Origin: an uncultured Collinsella sp.
Lineage (GTDB): Bacteria > Actinomycetota > Coriobacteriia > Coriobacteriales > Coriobacteriaceae
Length of the DNA: 5,993 nucleotides
Reading direction: 5' to 3'
NCBI GenBank assembly: GCA_902478705.1
Contig: CABSMB010000095.1
Coordinates: 1-5,993 of the forward strand
The translations under genes and the position numbers were made by a program. Below, piece by piece: positions 1 to 5,214 of the stretch. Positions within the stretch are counted from its first letter, which is position 1. Each line of letters starts with the position of its first letter. The notes below the pieces were generated by a model, which made no database searches, was not told where the DNA came from, and saw only the letters and a program-made list of their open reading frames with translations.

Positions 1-240
1 GGCGTCGCCGCCAACATCCTGCCGGCCATGGGCTTCGCCATGCTCGGCCGCCTGGTGCTCACCAAGCAGCTCGTGCCCTTCTACTTCCTGGGCTTCCTGC
101 TGTGCTCCTACGCCAACGTGCCCGTCCTGGGCGTCGCCCTGATCGCCATCATCATCGGCATCGACAAGTTCGACCTGCTGGGACTCGGCGGAGCCCAGCC
201 CCAGCTCTCCGCGGAAGGGGATGAGGACGATGACTTCTAG
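1..240 (+). CDS. PTS mannose/sorbose-family EIIC, 3' end only (5' truncated by window)
   Basis: The reading frame is open from base 1 and ends at TAG 238-240, giving the last 79 residues of an EIIC. These equal residues 179-257 of the complete EIIC at 2247-3020, at both protein and DNA level. EIIC is the membrane-embedded, substrate-translocating subunit of a mannose-type phosphotransferase permease and works with EIID and cytoplasmic EIIA/EIIB. The fragment has hydrophobic stretches (for example around LLCSYANVPVLGVALIAIII, split by NVP) and an acidic tail EGDEDDDF. Its stop codon lies inside the start of the EIID gene, as expected for translationally coupled partners. Almost no codon ends in A or T until the last 20, which suggests a highly expressed gene. 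The substrate cannot be told from this part. The upstream residues, and any EIIA/EIIB genes, lie outside the window. Confidence 0.88.
   Translation, partial: GVAANILPAMGFAMLGRLVLTKQLVPFYFLGFLLCSYANVPVLGVALIAIIIGIDKFDLLGLGGAQPQLSAEGDEDDDF
213..220 (+). promoter_or_regulatory. Ribosome binding site deciding the EIID start (copy 1)
   Basis: GGAAGGGG lies 9 nt before ATG 230 but directly abuts the alternative ATG at 221, leaving no spacer. The 230 start is therefore preferred. The site is inside the EIIC coding region, and an identical one lies at 2993-3000 for the second copy. Confidence 0.55.
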
Positions 241-1054
241 TCCCGAGAACAAGATCACGCGCTCCGATCTCGTCAGGAGCGCCGTCAACGTCGGCTCCCT
301 GGGCATGGAGTTCTCCTGGACCTACTACAAGCAGATGAACATCGCCTTCTGCCTGATGGTCGCCAACATGCTCAAGAAGATCTACGCCGGCCGCCCCGAC
401 GACTACGCCGAGGCCCTGCACCGCCACTGCGCGTTCTTCAACATCACCGTCCAGTTCGCCCCGTTCGTCGGCGGCATCGCGATGGCCATGGAGGAGAAGG
501 TCGCCCGCGGCGAGATCGAGCCGGAGAGCGTCAACGACGTCAAGGCCGCCCTCATGGGCCCGCTGTCGGGCATCGGCGACTCCATCTTCCTGTCGACGCT
601 GCGCGTGGTCGCCGCCGCGGTGGGCATCAGCCTGTGCCAGGCCGGCAACCCCTTCGGCCCCATCGCCTTCCTGCTCATCTACAACGTCCCCGGCTTCGCG
701 CTGCGCGTCTGGGGCGCCGTCAAGGGCTACGAGCTGGGCGTGGGCTTCCTGGACGAGGCCCAGAGGACCGGCCTCATGCAGAAGATCATGACCTGCGTGG
801 GCATCGTGGGCGTCATGGTCGTGGGCGCCATGTGCAAGGACATGTTCTGGGCCAGCATCCCGGTGGCCATCGGCTCGGGCGACGACGCCCAGACCCTCCA
901 GGACATCCTGGACGGCATCATGCCCGGCATGCTCGGCATGCTCGCCTTCTGGCTGTACTACTGGCTGCTGTCCAAGAAGATCAACCCCATGGTGCTGATC
1001 GTGGCCACCATGGTCGTGGGCATCGTCGGCGCGTTCTTCGGCGTGCTGGCGTAA
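230..1054 (+). CDS. PTS mannose/sorbose-family EIID (copy 1)
   Basis: This is a 274-residue membrane subunit of a mannose-type PTS permease, close to the usual length of EIID proteins. Family hallmarks are visible: HCAFFNITVQFAPFVGGIAMA around residues 67-87 (the region that reads N-x-x-P in many relatives), the GPLSGIGDS block at 110-118 (compare GPLAGIGDS), and DGIMPGMLGM at 228-237 leading into C-terminal membrane segments. EIID forms the translocating complex with EIIC; the phosphate comes from EIIA/EIIB, not seen here. The start at 230 is chosen over 221 from the Shine-Dalgarno spacing, and gives an 11-nt overlap with EIIC. Nearly all codons end in G or C. The gene is identical to the one at 3010-3834 except for the last sense codon (GCG here, GCA there, both Ala). 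A terminator follows 29 nt after the stop. Confidence 0.92.
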   Translation: MTSSPENKITRSDLVRSAVNVGSLGMEFSWTYYKQMNIAFCLMVANMLKKIYAGRPDDYAEALHRHCAFFNITVQFAPFVGGIAMAMEEKVARGEIEPESVNDVKAALMGPLSGIGDSIFLSTLRVVAAAVGISLCQAGNPFGPIAFLLIYNVPGFALRVWGAVKGYELGVGFLDEAQRTGLMQKIMTCVGIVGVMVVGAMCKDMFWASIPVAIGSGDDAQTLQDILDGIMPGMLGMLAFWLYYWLLSKKINPMVLIVATMVVGIVGAFFGVLA

Positions 1055-1083
1055 GCTCAGCCATATCTATCTGCCCCCAAGGG

Positions 1084-1114
1084 AAACGGCGACCCGCTGC
1101 GGTCGCCGTTTTTT
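1084..1114 (+). terminator. Rho-independent terminator after EIIC-EIID copy 1
   Basis: An 11-bp perfect stem, AAACGGCGACC (1084-1094) with GGTCGCCGTTT (1101-1111), encloses the six-base loop CGCTGC. The right arm runs into six T (1109-1114), then ATT. This is a strong intrinsic terminator for the upstream PTS genes. The next gene's Shine-Dalgarno begins only 7 nt after the T-run, so the structure also sits in the immediate leader of that gene. Confidence 0.9.
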
Positions 1115-1132
1115 ATTACGTGGAGGTGATTC

Positions 1133-2023
1133 GTGAATCGATCTGACAACCCACCCGACAATGGCGCGAGCGGTGCGATGTATCTATTTGGCACGGCGCT
1201 CCTGTGGAGCTTTATCGGCATCCTTGTTCATGCCAACTCACAATCGGCCCTTTTGATTGGCGCCGTCACGGCGATATTTATGGCGCTCTTCATCTTGCTC
1301 GTGGGCAGGCCAAAGCTGCGTATCAGCCGCTTGATTGTCCTTGTGGCCGTCTGCAATTTTGTAACGGGCACCACGTTTAACTTCGCCAACCAGCTCACAT
1401 CGGTCGGCAATGCGATCGTTCTGCAGTACACCTCGATGATCTTTGTCATCGTGTACCAGTCGCTTGCATCGCGCACGTTGCCTTCGACGGCAAAGATCCT
1501 CTCCGTGGTGGCTGCCTTTGCGGGCATGGGACTCTTCTTTTTGGGCGATTTGAGTGCCCAGGGCATGCTCGGCAACCTGCTCGCTGTCATTTCCGGCGCT
1601 ACGTTTGGGCTGTGTTTTTTCCTGAATGCGCGGCCCGATGCGTCGCCGATGGTGTCGTCGCTTATATCGTGCGGGATCTCGATGCTGCCGATTTTCTATT
1701 TCGCCGGTGATCTGGGTGCCGTCAAGCCCTTTGAGTGGGGTCTCATGCTGGTGCATGGTCTTTTTTGCAGCGGCCTGGCGAGTGTTTTGTATGCCAAGGG
1801 AATCGCGCGCACCAATGCGTTTGCGGCCAACTTGGTCTGTATGAGCGAGGTTGTGCTCGCGCCCTGCTGGTCGGCGCTTTTGTTTGGCGAAGTCTTTAGC
1901 TGGAATGAGTTTTTGGGCGCGGCGATTATCGTTGTGGTTATCGTGGCCAACCTGGTTTCCGATGCGTTCGGCGACGGTTTTCTCGTCGCTCTCGTCCATC
2001 GTCGCAATAGGGATTGCGCCTGA
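1133..2023 (+). CDS. EamA/DMT-superfamily transporter
   Basis: This is a 296-residue integral membrane protein with about ten hydrophobic segments in two similar halves, the usual size and layout of EamA (drug/metabolite transporter) proteins. Visible family features are the N-terminal YLFGTALLWSFIGI segment (17-30), the half-repeat end GNAIVLQYTSMIFVIVYQ (92-109), and in the second half SEVVLAPCWSALLFGEVF (238-255) followed by a hydrophobic last helix and a basic tail. The start is GTG, supported by GGAGGTGAT at 1122-1130. Relatives export amino acids, nucleosides or other small metabolites, but the sequence does not tell the substrate. Its codons use many more A/T endings than the adjacent EIID gene, suggesting lower expression or a different history. 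There is no room for a separate promoter between the terminator and the start, so expression probably depends on readthrough or on a start point upstream of the terminator. Confidence 0.88.
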   Translation: MNRSDNPPDNGASGAMYLFGTALLWSFIGILVHANSQSALLIGAVTAIFMALFILLVGRPKLRISRLIVLVAVCNFVTGTTFNFANQLTSVGNAIVLQYTSMIFVIVYQSLASRTLPSTAKILSVVAAFAGMGLFFLGDLSAQGMLGNLLAVISGATFGLCFFLNARPDASPMVSSLISCGISMLPIFYFAGDLGAVKPFEWGLMLVHGLFCSGLASVLYAKGIARTNAFAANLVCMSEVVLAPCWSALLFGEVFSWNEFLGAAIIVVVIVANLVSDAFGDGFLVALVHRRNRDCA

Positions 2024-2066
2024 GGGGCAATATCCGCCGTTTACGGATAAAAACACCCCGCTGGGC

Positions 2067-2111
2067 GAGTGGTATTAAATCGTTCGAACCTGCATACCTA
2101 TAATTGGTATC
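2067..2111 (+). promoter_or_regulatory. Promoter with overlapping operator-like elements before EIIC copy 2
   Basis: TATAAT at 2099-2104 is a perfect -10 box. A weak -35-like TTAAAT (2075-2080) lies 18 bp upstream. The element GAGTGGTATTAAA (2067-2079) covers the -35 position, and ATTGGTATC overlaps the -10 and the likely start point near 2111. The same two elements, with starts exactly 30 bp apart, precede the SIS gene at 5215-5257. ATACC (2094-2098) and GGTAT (2106-2110) also form an inverted repeat around the -10 box. The weak -35 and repeated GGTAT suggest regulator binding, but the regulator is unknown. Confidence 0.7.
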
Positions 2112-2120
2112 AAATCATTT

Positions 2121-2155
2121 GTGCCTGGTATGGGTGTTAGCAGCACGCCAGGTGC
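2121..2155 (+). promoter_or_regulatory. Possible structured 5' leader of the EIIC copy 2 transcript
   Basis: GTGCCTGG (2121-2128) can pair with CCAGGTGC (2148-2155) as 8 bp including two G-U pairs. Inside it, GTGTT (2134-2138) can pair with AGCAC (2142-2146) over a three-base loop. If transcription starts near 2111 the leader is about 136 nt long, longer than a ribosome binding site needs. I recognise no known riboswitch or antiterminator fold, and no terminator T-run follows. The structure is inferred by eye only. Confidence 0.3.
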
Positions 2156-2182
2156 GCTTCGGGTCGTATGGTCGAGTATCCG

Positions 2183-2196
2183 AATTGATATCAGAT
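2183..2196 (+). promoter_or_regulatory. Second operator-like site in the EIIC leader
   Basis: AATTGATATCAGAT matches AATTGGTATCAAAT at 2102-2115 in 12 of 14 positions and contains the 8-bp palindrome TGATATCA. It lies 81 bp downstream of the first site, inside the transcribed leader, where a bound repressor could act as a second operator. A chance match in this more AT-rich stretch cannot be excluded. Confidence 0.35.
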
Positions 2197-2246
2197 GCGC
2201 GCGCAACGGGGCTGACGACGGCTCGAGATCTATATTTGGAGGAACC

Positions 2247-3020
2247 ATGCTTACCCAAGCAATCCTCGTCGGCTTAGTCGGAGCCTTTGGCTGCCTCGAC
2301 TACCAGCTCGGCACCCTCTATGCGTTCCGTCCCATCGTCCTGTGCCCGCTCGTGGGCCTGGTGCTGGGGGACCTGCAGACCGGTCTTGCCGTTGGCGCAA
2401 GCCTGGAGCTGCTGTTCATGGGCTCGATCTCCATCGGTGCCTACGTGCCGCCTAATGAGACGGTCGGCGGTGTGCTCGCCTGCGCCTTCGCGATTCAGCT
2501 CGGTCAAGGTACCGAGACGGCTATCGCACTGGCCATGCCTATCGCCGTGCTTTCGCTGACTATCGGCAATATCACCAATGCGCTCTTCCCCGTCTTTGTG
2601 GACATGGCAGACAAGTTTGCCCTTAAGGGAGACCTCAAGGGCATCTACGCGGTGCACTGGGGCATTGGTCTTTGGGGCTGCCTTGAGTATTTCCTGCTGT
2701 GCGGCGGCGCCTTCTATCTGGGCTCCGATGCCATCCAGGGCCTGCTCGACTTCGTCCCGTCCTTCATCATTGATGGTTGCGGCGTCGCCGCCAACATCCT
2801 GCCGGCCATGGGCTTCGCCATGCTCGGCCGCCTGGTGCTCACCAAGCAGCTCGTGCCCTTCTACTTCCTGGGCTTCCTGCTGTGCTCCTACGCCAACGTG
2901 CCCGTCCTGGGCGTCGCCCTGATCGCCATCATCATCGGCATCGACAAGTTCGACCTGCTGGGACTCGGCGGAGCCCAGCCCCAGCTCTCCGCGGAAGGGG
3001 ATGAGGACGATGACTTCTAG
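2247..3020 (+). CDS. PTS mannose/sorbose-family EIIC (complete, copy 2)
   Basis: This is a 257-residue polytopic membrane protein of the length expected for ManY-like EIIC, the subunit carrying the sugar path of a mannose-type PTS. The family signature is clear: GASLELLFMGSISIGAY (50-66) followed by VPPNE (67-71). Hydrophobic segments alternate with short loops to about residue 232, and the tail is acidic (EGDEDDDF). ATG 2247 is chosen because GGAGG (2238-2242) lies just upstream; the frame is open farther upstream, but that part covers the leader. The gene overlaps EIID by 11 nt. It is a mosaic: about 42 of the first 178 codons end in A or T, then none of the next 60 or so do, with the change falling at 2781 where identity to bases 1-1050 begins. 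No EIIA/EIIB accompanies it here. Substrate unknown; an Amadori compound is suggested only by the shared control elements with the SIS gene. Confidence 0.92.
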   Translation: MLTQAILVGLVGAFGCLDYQLGTLYAFRPIVLCPLVGLVLGDLQTGLAVGASLELLFMGSISIGAYVPPNETVGGVLACAFAIQLGQGTETAIALAMPIAVLSLTIGNITNALFPVFVDMADKFALKGDLKGIYAVHWGIGLWGCLEYFLLCGGAFYLGSDAIQGLLDFVPSFIIDGCGVAANILPAMGFAMLGRLVLTKQLVPFYFLGFLLCSYANVPVLGVALIAIIIGIDKFDLLGLGGAQPQLSAEGDEDDDF

Positions 3021-3830
3021 TCCCGAGAACAAGATCACGCGCTCCGATCTCGTCAGGAGCGCCGTCAACGTCGGCTCCCTGGGCATGGAGTTCTCCTGGA
3101 CCTACTACAAGCAGATGAACATCGCCTTCTGCCTGATGGTCGCCAACATGCTCAAGAAGATCTACGCCGGCCGCCCCGACGACTACGCCGAGGCCCTGCA
3201 CCGCCACTGCGCGTTCTTCAACATCACCGTCCAGTTCGCCCCGTTCGTCGGCGGCATCGCGATGGCCATGGAGGAGAAGGTCGCCCGCGGCGAGATCGAG
3301 CCGGAGAGCGTCAACGACGTCAAGGCCGCCCTCATGGGCCCGCTGTCGGGCATCGGCGACTCCATCTTCCTGTCGACGCTGCGCGTGGTCGCCGCCGCGG
3401 TGGGCATCAGCCTGTGCCAGGCCGGCAACCCCTTCGGCCCCATCGCCTTCCTGCTCATCTACAACGTCCCCGGCTTCGCGCTGCGCGTCTGGGGCGCCGT
3501 CAAGGGCTACGAGCTGGGCGTGGGCTTCCTGGACGAGGCCCAGAGGACCGGCCTCATGCAGAAGATCATGACCTGCGTGGGCATCGTGGGCGTCATGGTC
3601 GTGGGCGCCATGTGCAAGGACATGTTCTGGGCCAGCATCCCGGTGGCCATCGGCTCGGGCGACGACGCCCAGACCCTCCAGGACATCCTGGACGGCATCA
3701 TGCCCGGCATGCTCGGCATGCTCGCCTTCTGGCTGTACTACTGGCTGCTGTCCAAGAAGATCAACCCCATGGTGCTGATCGTGGCCACCATGGTCGTGGG
3801 CATCGTCGGCGCGTTCTTCGGCGTGCTGGC
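2781..3830 (+). repeat. Perfect long direct repeat, right copy
   Basis: This is the second copy of the 1050-bp identical segment seen at 1-1050. Its left edge lies inside the EIIC gene after ATTGATGGTTGC (2769-2780), where codon choice changes abruptly. Its right edge lies at the wobble base of the last EIID codon. The ends fall inside or at the ends of homologous genes rather than at inverted repeats, which points to recombination between paralogous PTS operons. Confidence 0.97.
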
Positions 3831-3834
3831 ATAA
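3010..3834 (+). CDS. PTS mannose/sorbose-family EIID (copy 2)
   Basis: This is a 274-residue EIID identical in protein sequence to the product of 230-1054, with one synonymous base difference in the final Ala codon. It carries the same EIID hallmarks (FFNITVQFAPF, GPLSGIGDS, IMPGMLG) and would assemble with the EIIC encoded just upstream, whose last 79 residues are likewise identical to those of copy 1. ATG 3010 is preferred over ATG 3001 because GGAAGGGG at 2993-3000 would leave no spacer to the latter. Only about five codons end in A or T, unlike the first two thirds of its EIIC partner and the MFS gene that follows. Because the interacting parts are identical, the two PTS complexes could exchange EIID subunits. 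A terminator begins 34 nt after the stop. Confidence 0.92.
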   Translation: MTSSPENKITRSDLVRSAVNVGSLGMEFSWTYYKQMNIAFCLMVANMLKKIYAGRPDDYAEALHRHCAFFNITVQFAPFVGGIAMAMEEKVARGEIEPESVNDVKAALMGPLSGIGDSIFLSTLRVVAAAVGISLCQAGNPFGPIAFLLIYNVPGFALRVWGAVKGYELGVGFLDEAQRTGLMQKIMTCVGIVGVMVVGAMCKDMFWASIPVAIGSGDDAQTLQDILDGIMPGMLGMLAFWLYYWLLSKKINPMVLIVATMVVGIVGAFFGVLA

Positions 3835-3868
3835 GGCTCAGCTGCATAGATTGTCATTGCAACCTGGT

Positions 3869-3906
3869 AAGGGGATGGAGCGGCCTATGCCCTCCGTCCC
3901 CTTTTT
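3869..3906 (+). terminator. Rho-independent terminator after EIIC-EIID copy 2
   Basis: AAGGGGATGGAG (3869-3880) pairs with CTCCGTCCCCTT (3892-3903) as a 12-bp stem with one G-U pair. Inside, GGC (3882-3884) and GCC (3889-3891) can add three pairs across a one-base bulge, closing on CTAT. The right arm runs into five T (3902-3906). The next gene's AAAGGAG begins at 3911. The stem sequence is unrelated to the terminator at 1084-1114, although the position relative to the genes is the same. Confidence 0.88.
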
Positions 3907-3922
3907 GTATAAAGGAGTTCGT

Positions 3923-5137
3923 ATGTTCGCGAAGGATCGCGAAGCAATGCGCCTGACGCCGGCAGAAGTCAGGCTGATTCTCATTGAGTCCCTGCAGTGG
4001 TGCGCCAACAACGCGGTGTACTTTTTGGGACTTATCGGCGCGGCGACGTATGACCTGGCCGGTACGGCCTTTTTGGTCGCCGCCATTACGCTCGTACGCA
4101 ACCTTACGACGTCGGTGGGCAATATGGTTTCGGGCTCGGTCATCGACCGCTTTGGTCCGCGCCGTACGTCGTTTGTGACGTGTGCGGTCACGGCGGTTCT
4201 GTCACTCGGTATTGGCCTGGCGCCGCTGTCCGTTCCCGGGCTGGTGTTTGCAGCGTGCTTTCTGGGGCTCGCGGGTGGCTTTATCAATACCTGTACGCAC
4301 GCGTTTCCGGGATATCTTGAGTCGACTACCGAGGGCCGCACCCGCGTGAACGGCCTGATGGTCTTCTATAGCAATATCGCCTATACCGCCGGCCCGCTGC
4401 TTGGTGGTGCCATCGTGAGCTGTTTTGCCACGCAATCCGTTTACTTGCTCATGGCTGGCATGATGGGCGTGGCGGCTTGGCTTTCCCTGGGTTGTCATGA
4501 GAGCGTGGTTCCCCCAAAGGTGGAGAAGCAGAGAGGCGGCATCCTTGGTGGCATGATCGAGGGCGCCCGGCTCACGTTTTGCGATCACGACCTGCGCCTC
4601 ATCTTTATCTCGGGCTTTTTGGGCTTCTTTGCGTTCGGTGCGTTCGATTCGCTGGAGTCACTGTTCTATCGCGATGTACTCAGCGTGGACATCGTATGGC
4701 TGGGGTGGCTGTCCTCGGTCGTGGGTCTCACCTCCTCGGTTGGCGCCTTCGTCCTGACCAAGCTTTCGGCTCGTCATGTCAACCTGCGCCTGTTGCTCGG
4801 ATCGCTCATGACGGTGGGCATTGGATCGATGGTGTACGTGGGCACCAATTTGCTGGGGGTGGCGATTATCGGCCAGGCGATCAATGGCTTGGCGTGGGGC
4901 TTCTTGGAGCCGCTGCAGATGATCTTGATTCAAGAGCGTGCCGATATCAAATACCTGGGGCGCATTACCGGCTTTGTGCGGTTTGGCCTGATGAGTGCCG
5001 GCGTGCTGCCGCTGCTGGCCGCCCCGTTTTTGGCGGAGGCCCTGGGCGTTCAGACGGTGCTGTTTGGGGCATCGACCATCATTGCGCTGGTAGGAACGCT
5101 GTTCTTTGTGACGCAAGGAAGGCGTAAAGAGCGCTAG
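3923..5137 (+). CDS. Major facilitator superfamily transporter
   Basis: This is a 404-residue, 12-segment membrane protein of typical MFS size. MFS motif A is visible as GNMVSGSVIDRFGPRR (66-81), between the second and third segments. A motif C-like YTAGPLLGG (154-162) lies in the fifth, as in many drug/H+ antiporter-type exporters. A polar central loop (about 190-225, ESVVPPKVEKQRGG) separates the halves, and the C-terminus is short and basic (GRRKER). ATG 3923 is chosen because AAAGGAG (3911-3917) precedes it. A longer frame back to TTG 3851 would run through the terminator hairpin and is unlikely to be translated. The substrate is unknown; export of a small metabolite or drug is a guess from the motifs. 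Codon use is much less G/C-biased at third positions than in EIID. As with the EamA gene, there is no space for a promoter between terminator and start. Confidence 0.88.
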   Translation: MFAKDREAMRLTPAEVRLILIESLQWCANNAVYFLGLIGAATYDLAGTAFLVAAITLVRNLTTSVGNMVSGSVIDRFGPRRTSFVTCAVTAVLSLGIGLAPLSVPGLVFAACFLGLAGGFINTCTHAFPGYLESTTEGRTRVNGLMVFYSNIAYTAGPLLGGAIVSCFATQSVYLLMAGMMGVAAWLSLGCHESVVPPKVEKQRGGILGGMIEGARLTFCDHDLRLIFISGFLGFFAFGAFDSLESLFYRDVLSVDIVWLGWLSSVVGLTSSVGAFVLTKLSARHVNLRLLLGSLMTVGIGSMVYVGTNLLGVAIIGQAINGLAWGFLEPLQMILIQERADIKYLGRITGFVRFGLMSAGVLPLLAAPFLAEALGVQTVLFGASTIIALVGTLFFVTQGRRKER

Positions 5138-5154
5138 ATATACATCTAATTCTA

Positions 5155-5172
5155 ATTTAATACCACTCACCC
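5155..5172 (-). promoter_or_regulatory. Inverted copy of the 18-bp control element upstream of the SIS gene
   Basis: On the minus strand this reads GGGTGAGTGGTATTAAAT and matches 17 of 18 bases of 2063-2080 (GGGCGAGTGGTATTAAAT). It points away from the SIS gene. The same core GTGGTATTAAA occurs in direct orientation at 5215-5225, 59 bp away. No -10 box lies at the matching distance on the minus strand, so it looks like a binding site rather than a promoter part. Confidence 0.65.
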
Positions 5173-5214
5173 GAGAATTTCGACCGTTCACCGAGGATCG
5201 GCACAGATTACAAA

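Larger units (their letters stand above)
1..1050 (+). repeat. Perfect long direct repeat, left copy
   Basis: Bases 1-1050 match 2781-3830 without a mismatch in a line-by-line reading, at an offset of 2780. The match covers the last 79 EIIC codons and all of EIID up to the middle of the last sense codon. It ends at 1051 (G here, A at 3831). After that only TAAG(G)CTCAGC is shared, with a one-base indel. The true left end of the repeat cannot be placed because the window begins there. No insertion-sequence ends or target duplications are seen. This is a duplicated or converted gene segment, not a transposon. Confidence 0.97.

Noticed and set aside
634..1146. Alternative plus frame inside EIID encoding an Arg/His/Gly-rich protein (also at 3414-3956)
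   Set aside because: It is a frame-shifted reading of a very GC-rich gene and has no ribosome binding site or recognisable domain.
2031..2049. Hairpin TATCCG-N7-CGGATA after the EamA gene
   Set aside because: The stem is only 6 bp and is followed by A residues rather than T, so it is not supported as an intrinsic terminator on the plus strand.
1238..2056. Long minus-strand open frame opposite the EamA gene
   Set aside because: The plus frame has clear membrane segments, a start codon and a strong ribosome binding site; the minus product is a charged low-complexity sequence without family features.
2121..2246. An extension of EIIC copy 2 starting at GTG 2121
   Set aside because: It lies in the leader with operator-like elements and a hairpin, does not resemble EIIC, and ATG 2247 has GGAGG just upstream and gives the family's normal N-terminus.
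2024..2246. Sigma-54 (-24/-12) promoter, as often found before mannose-type PTS operons in Firmicutes
   Set aside because: No TGGCAC-N5-TTGC-type pair is seen, and a good TATAAT box is present instead.
1..3830. Composite transposon or insertion sequence explanation for the long repeat
   Set aside because: No transposase, terminal inverted repeats or target duplications are visible; the edges fall within homologous PTS genes.
3851..3922. A 24-codon N-terminal extension of the MFS protein from TTG 3851
   Set aside because: It runs through the terminator hairpin at 3869-3906 and has no ribosome binding site, while ATG 3923 has AAAGGAG at proper spacing.
4943..4952. GATATCAAAT inside the MFS gene as another operator
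   Set aside because: It is a short match in coding sequence, explained by the codons, and far from any promoter.
5135..5148. TAGAT-ATAC-ATCTA dyad at the MFS stop as a terminator
   Set aside because: The stem is a weak 5 bp of mostly A-T pairs and no clean T-run follows.
5131..5166. Minus-strand promoter from the inverted 18-bp element
   Set aside because: No TATAAT lies at the matching 30-bp offset; the nearest TATATC would leave only a 12-bp spacer, and no minus-strand gene follows.
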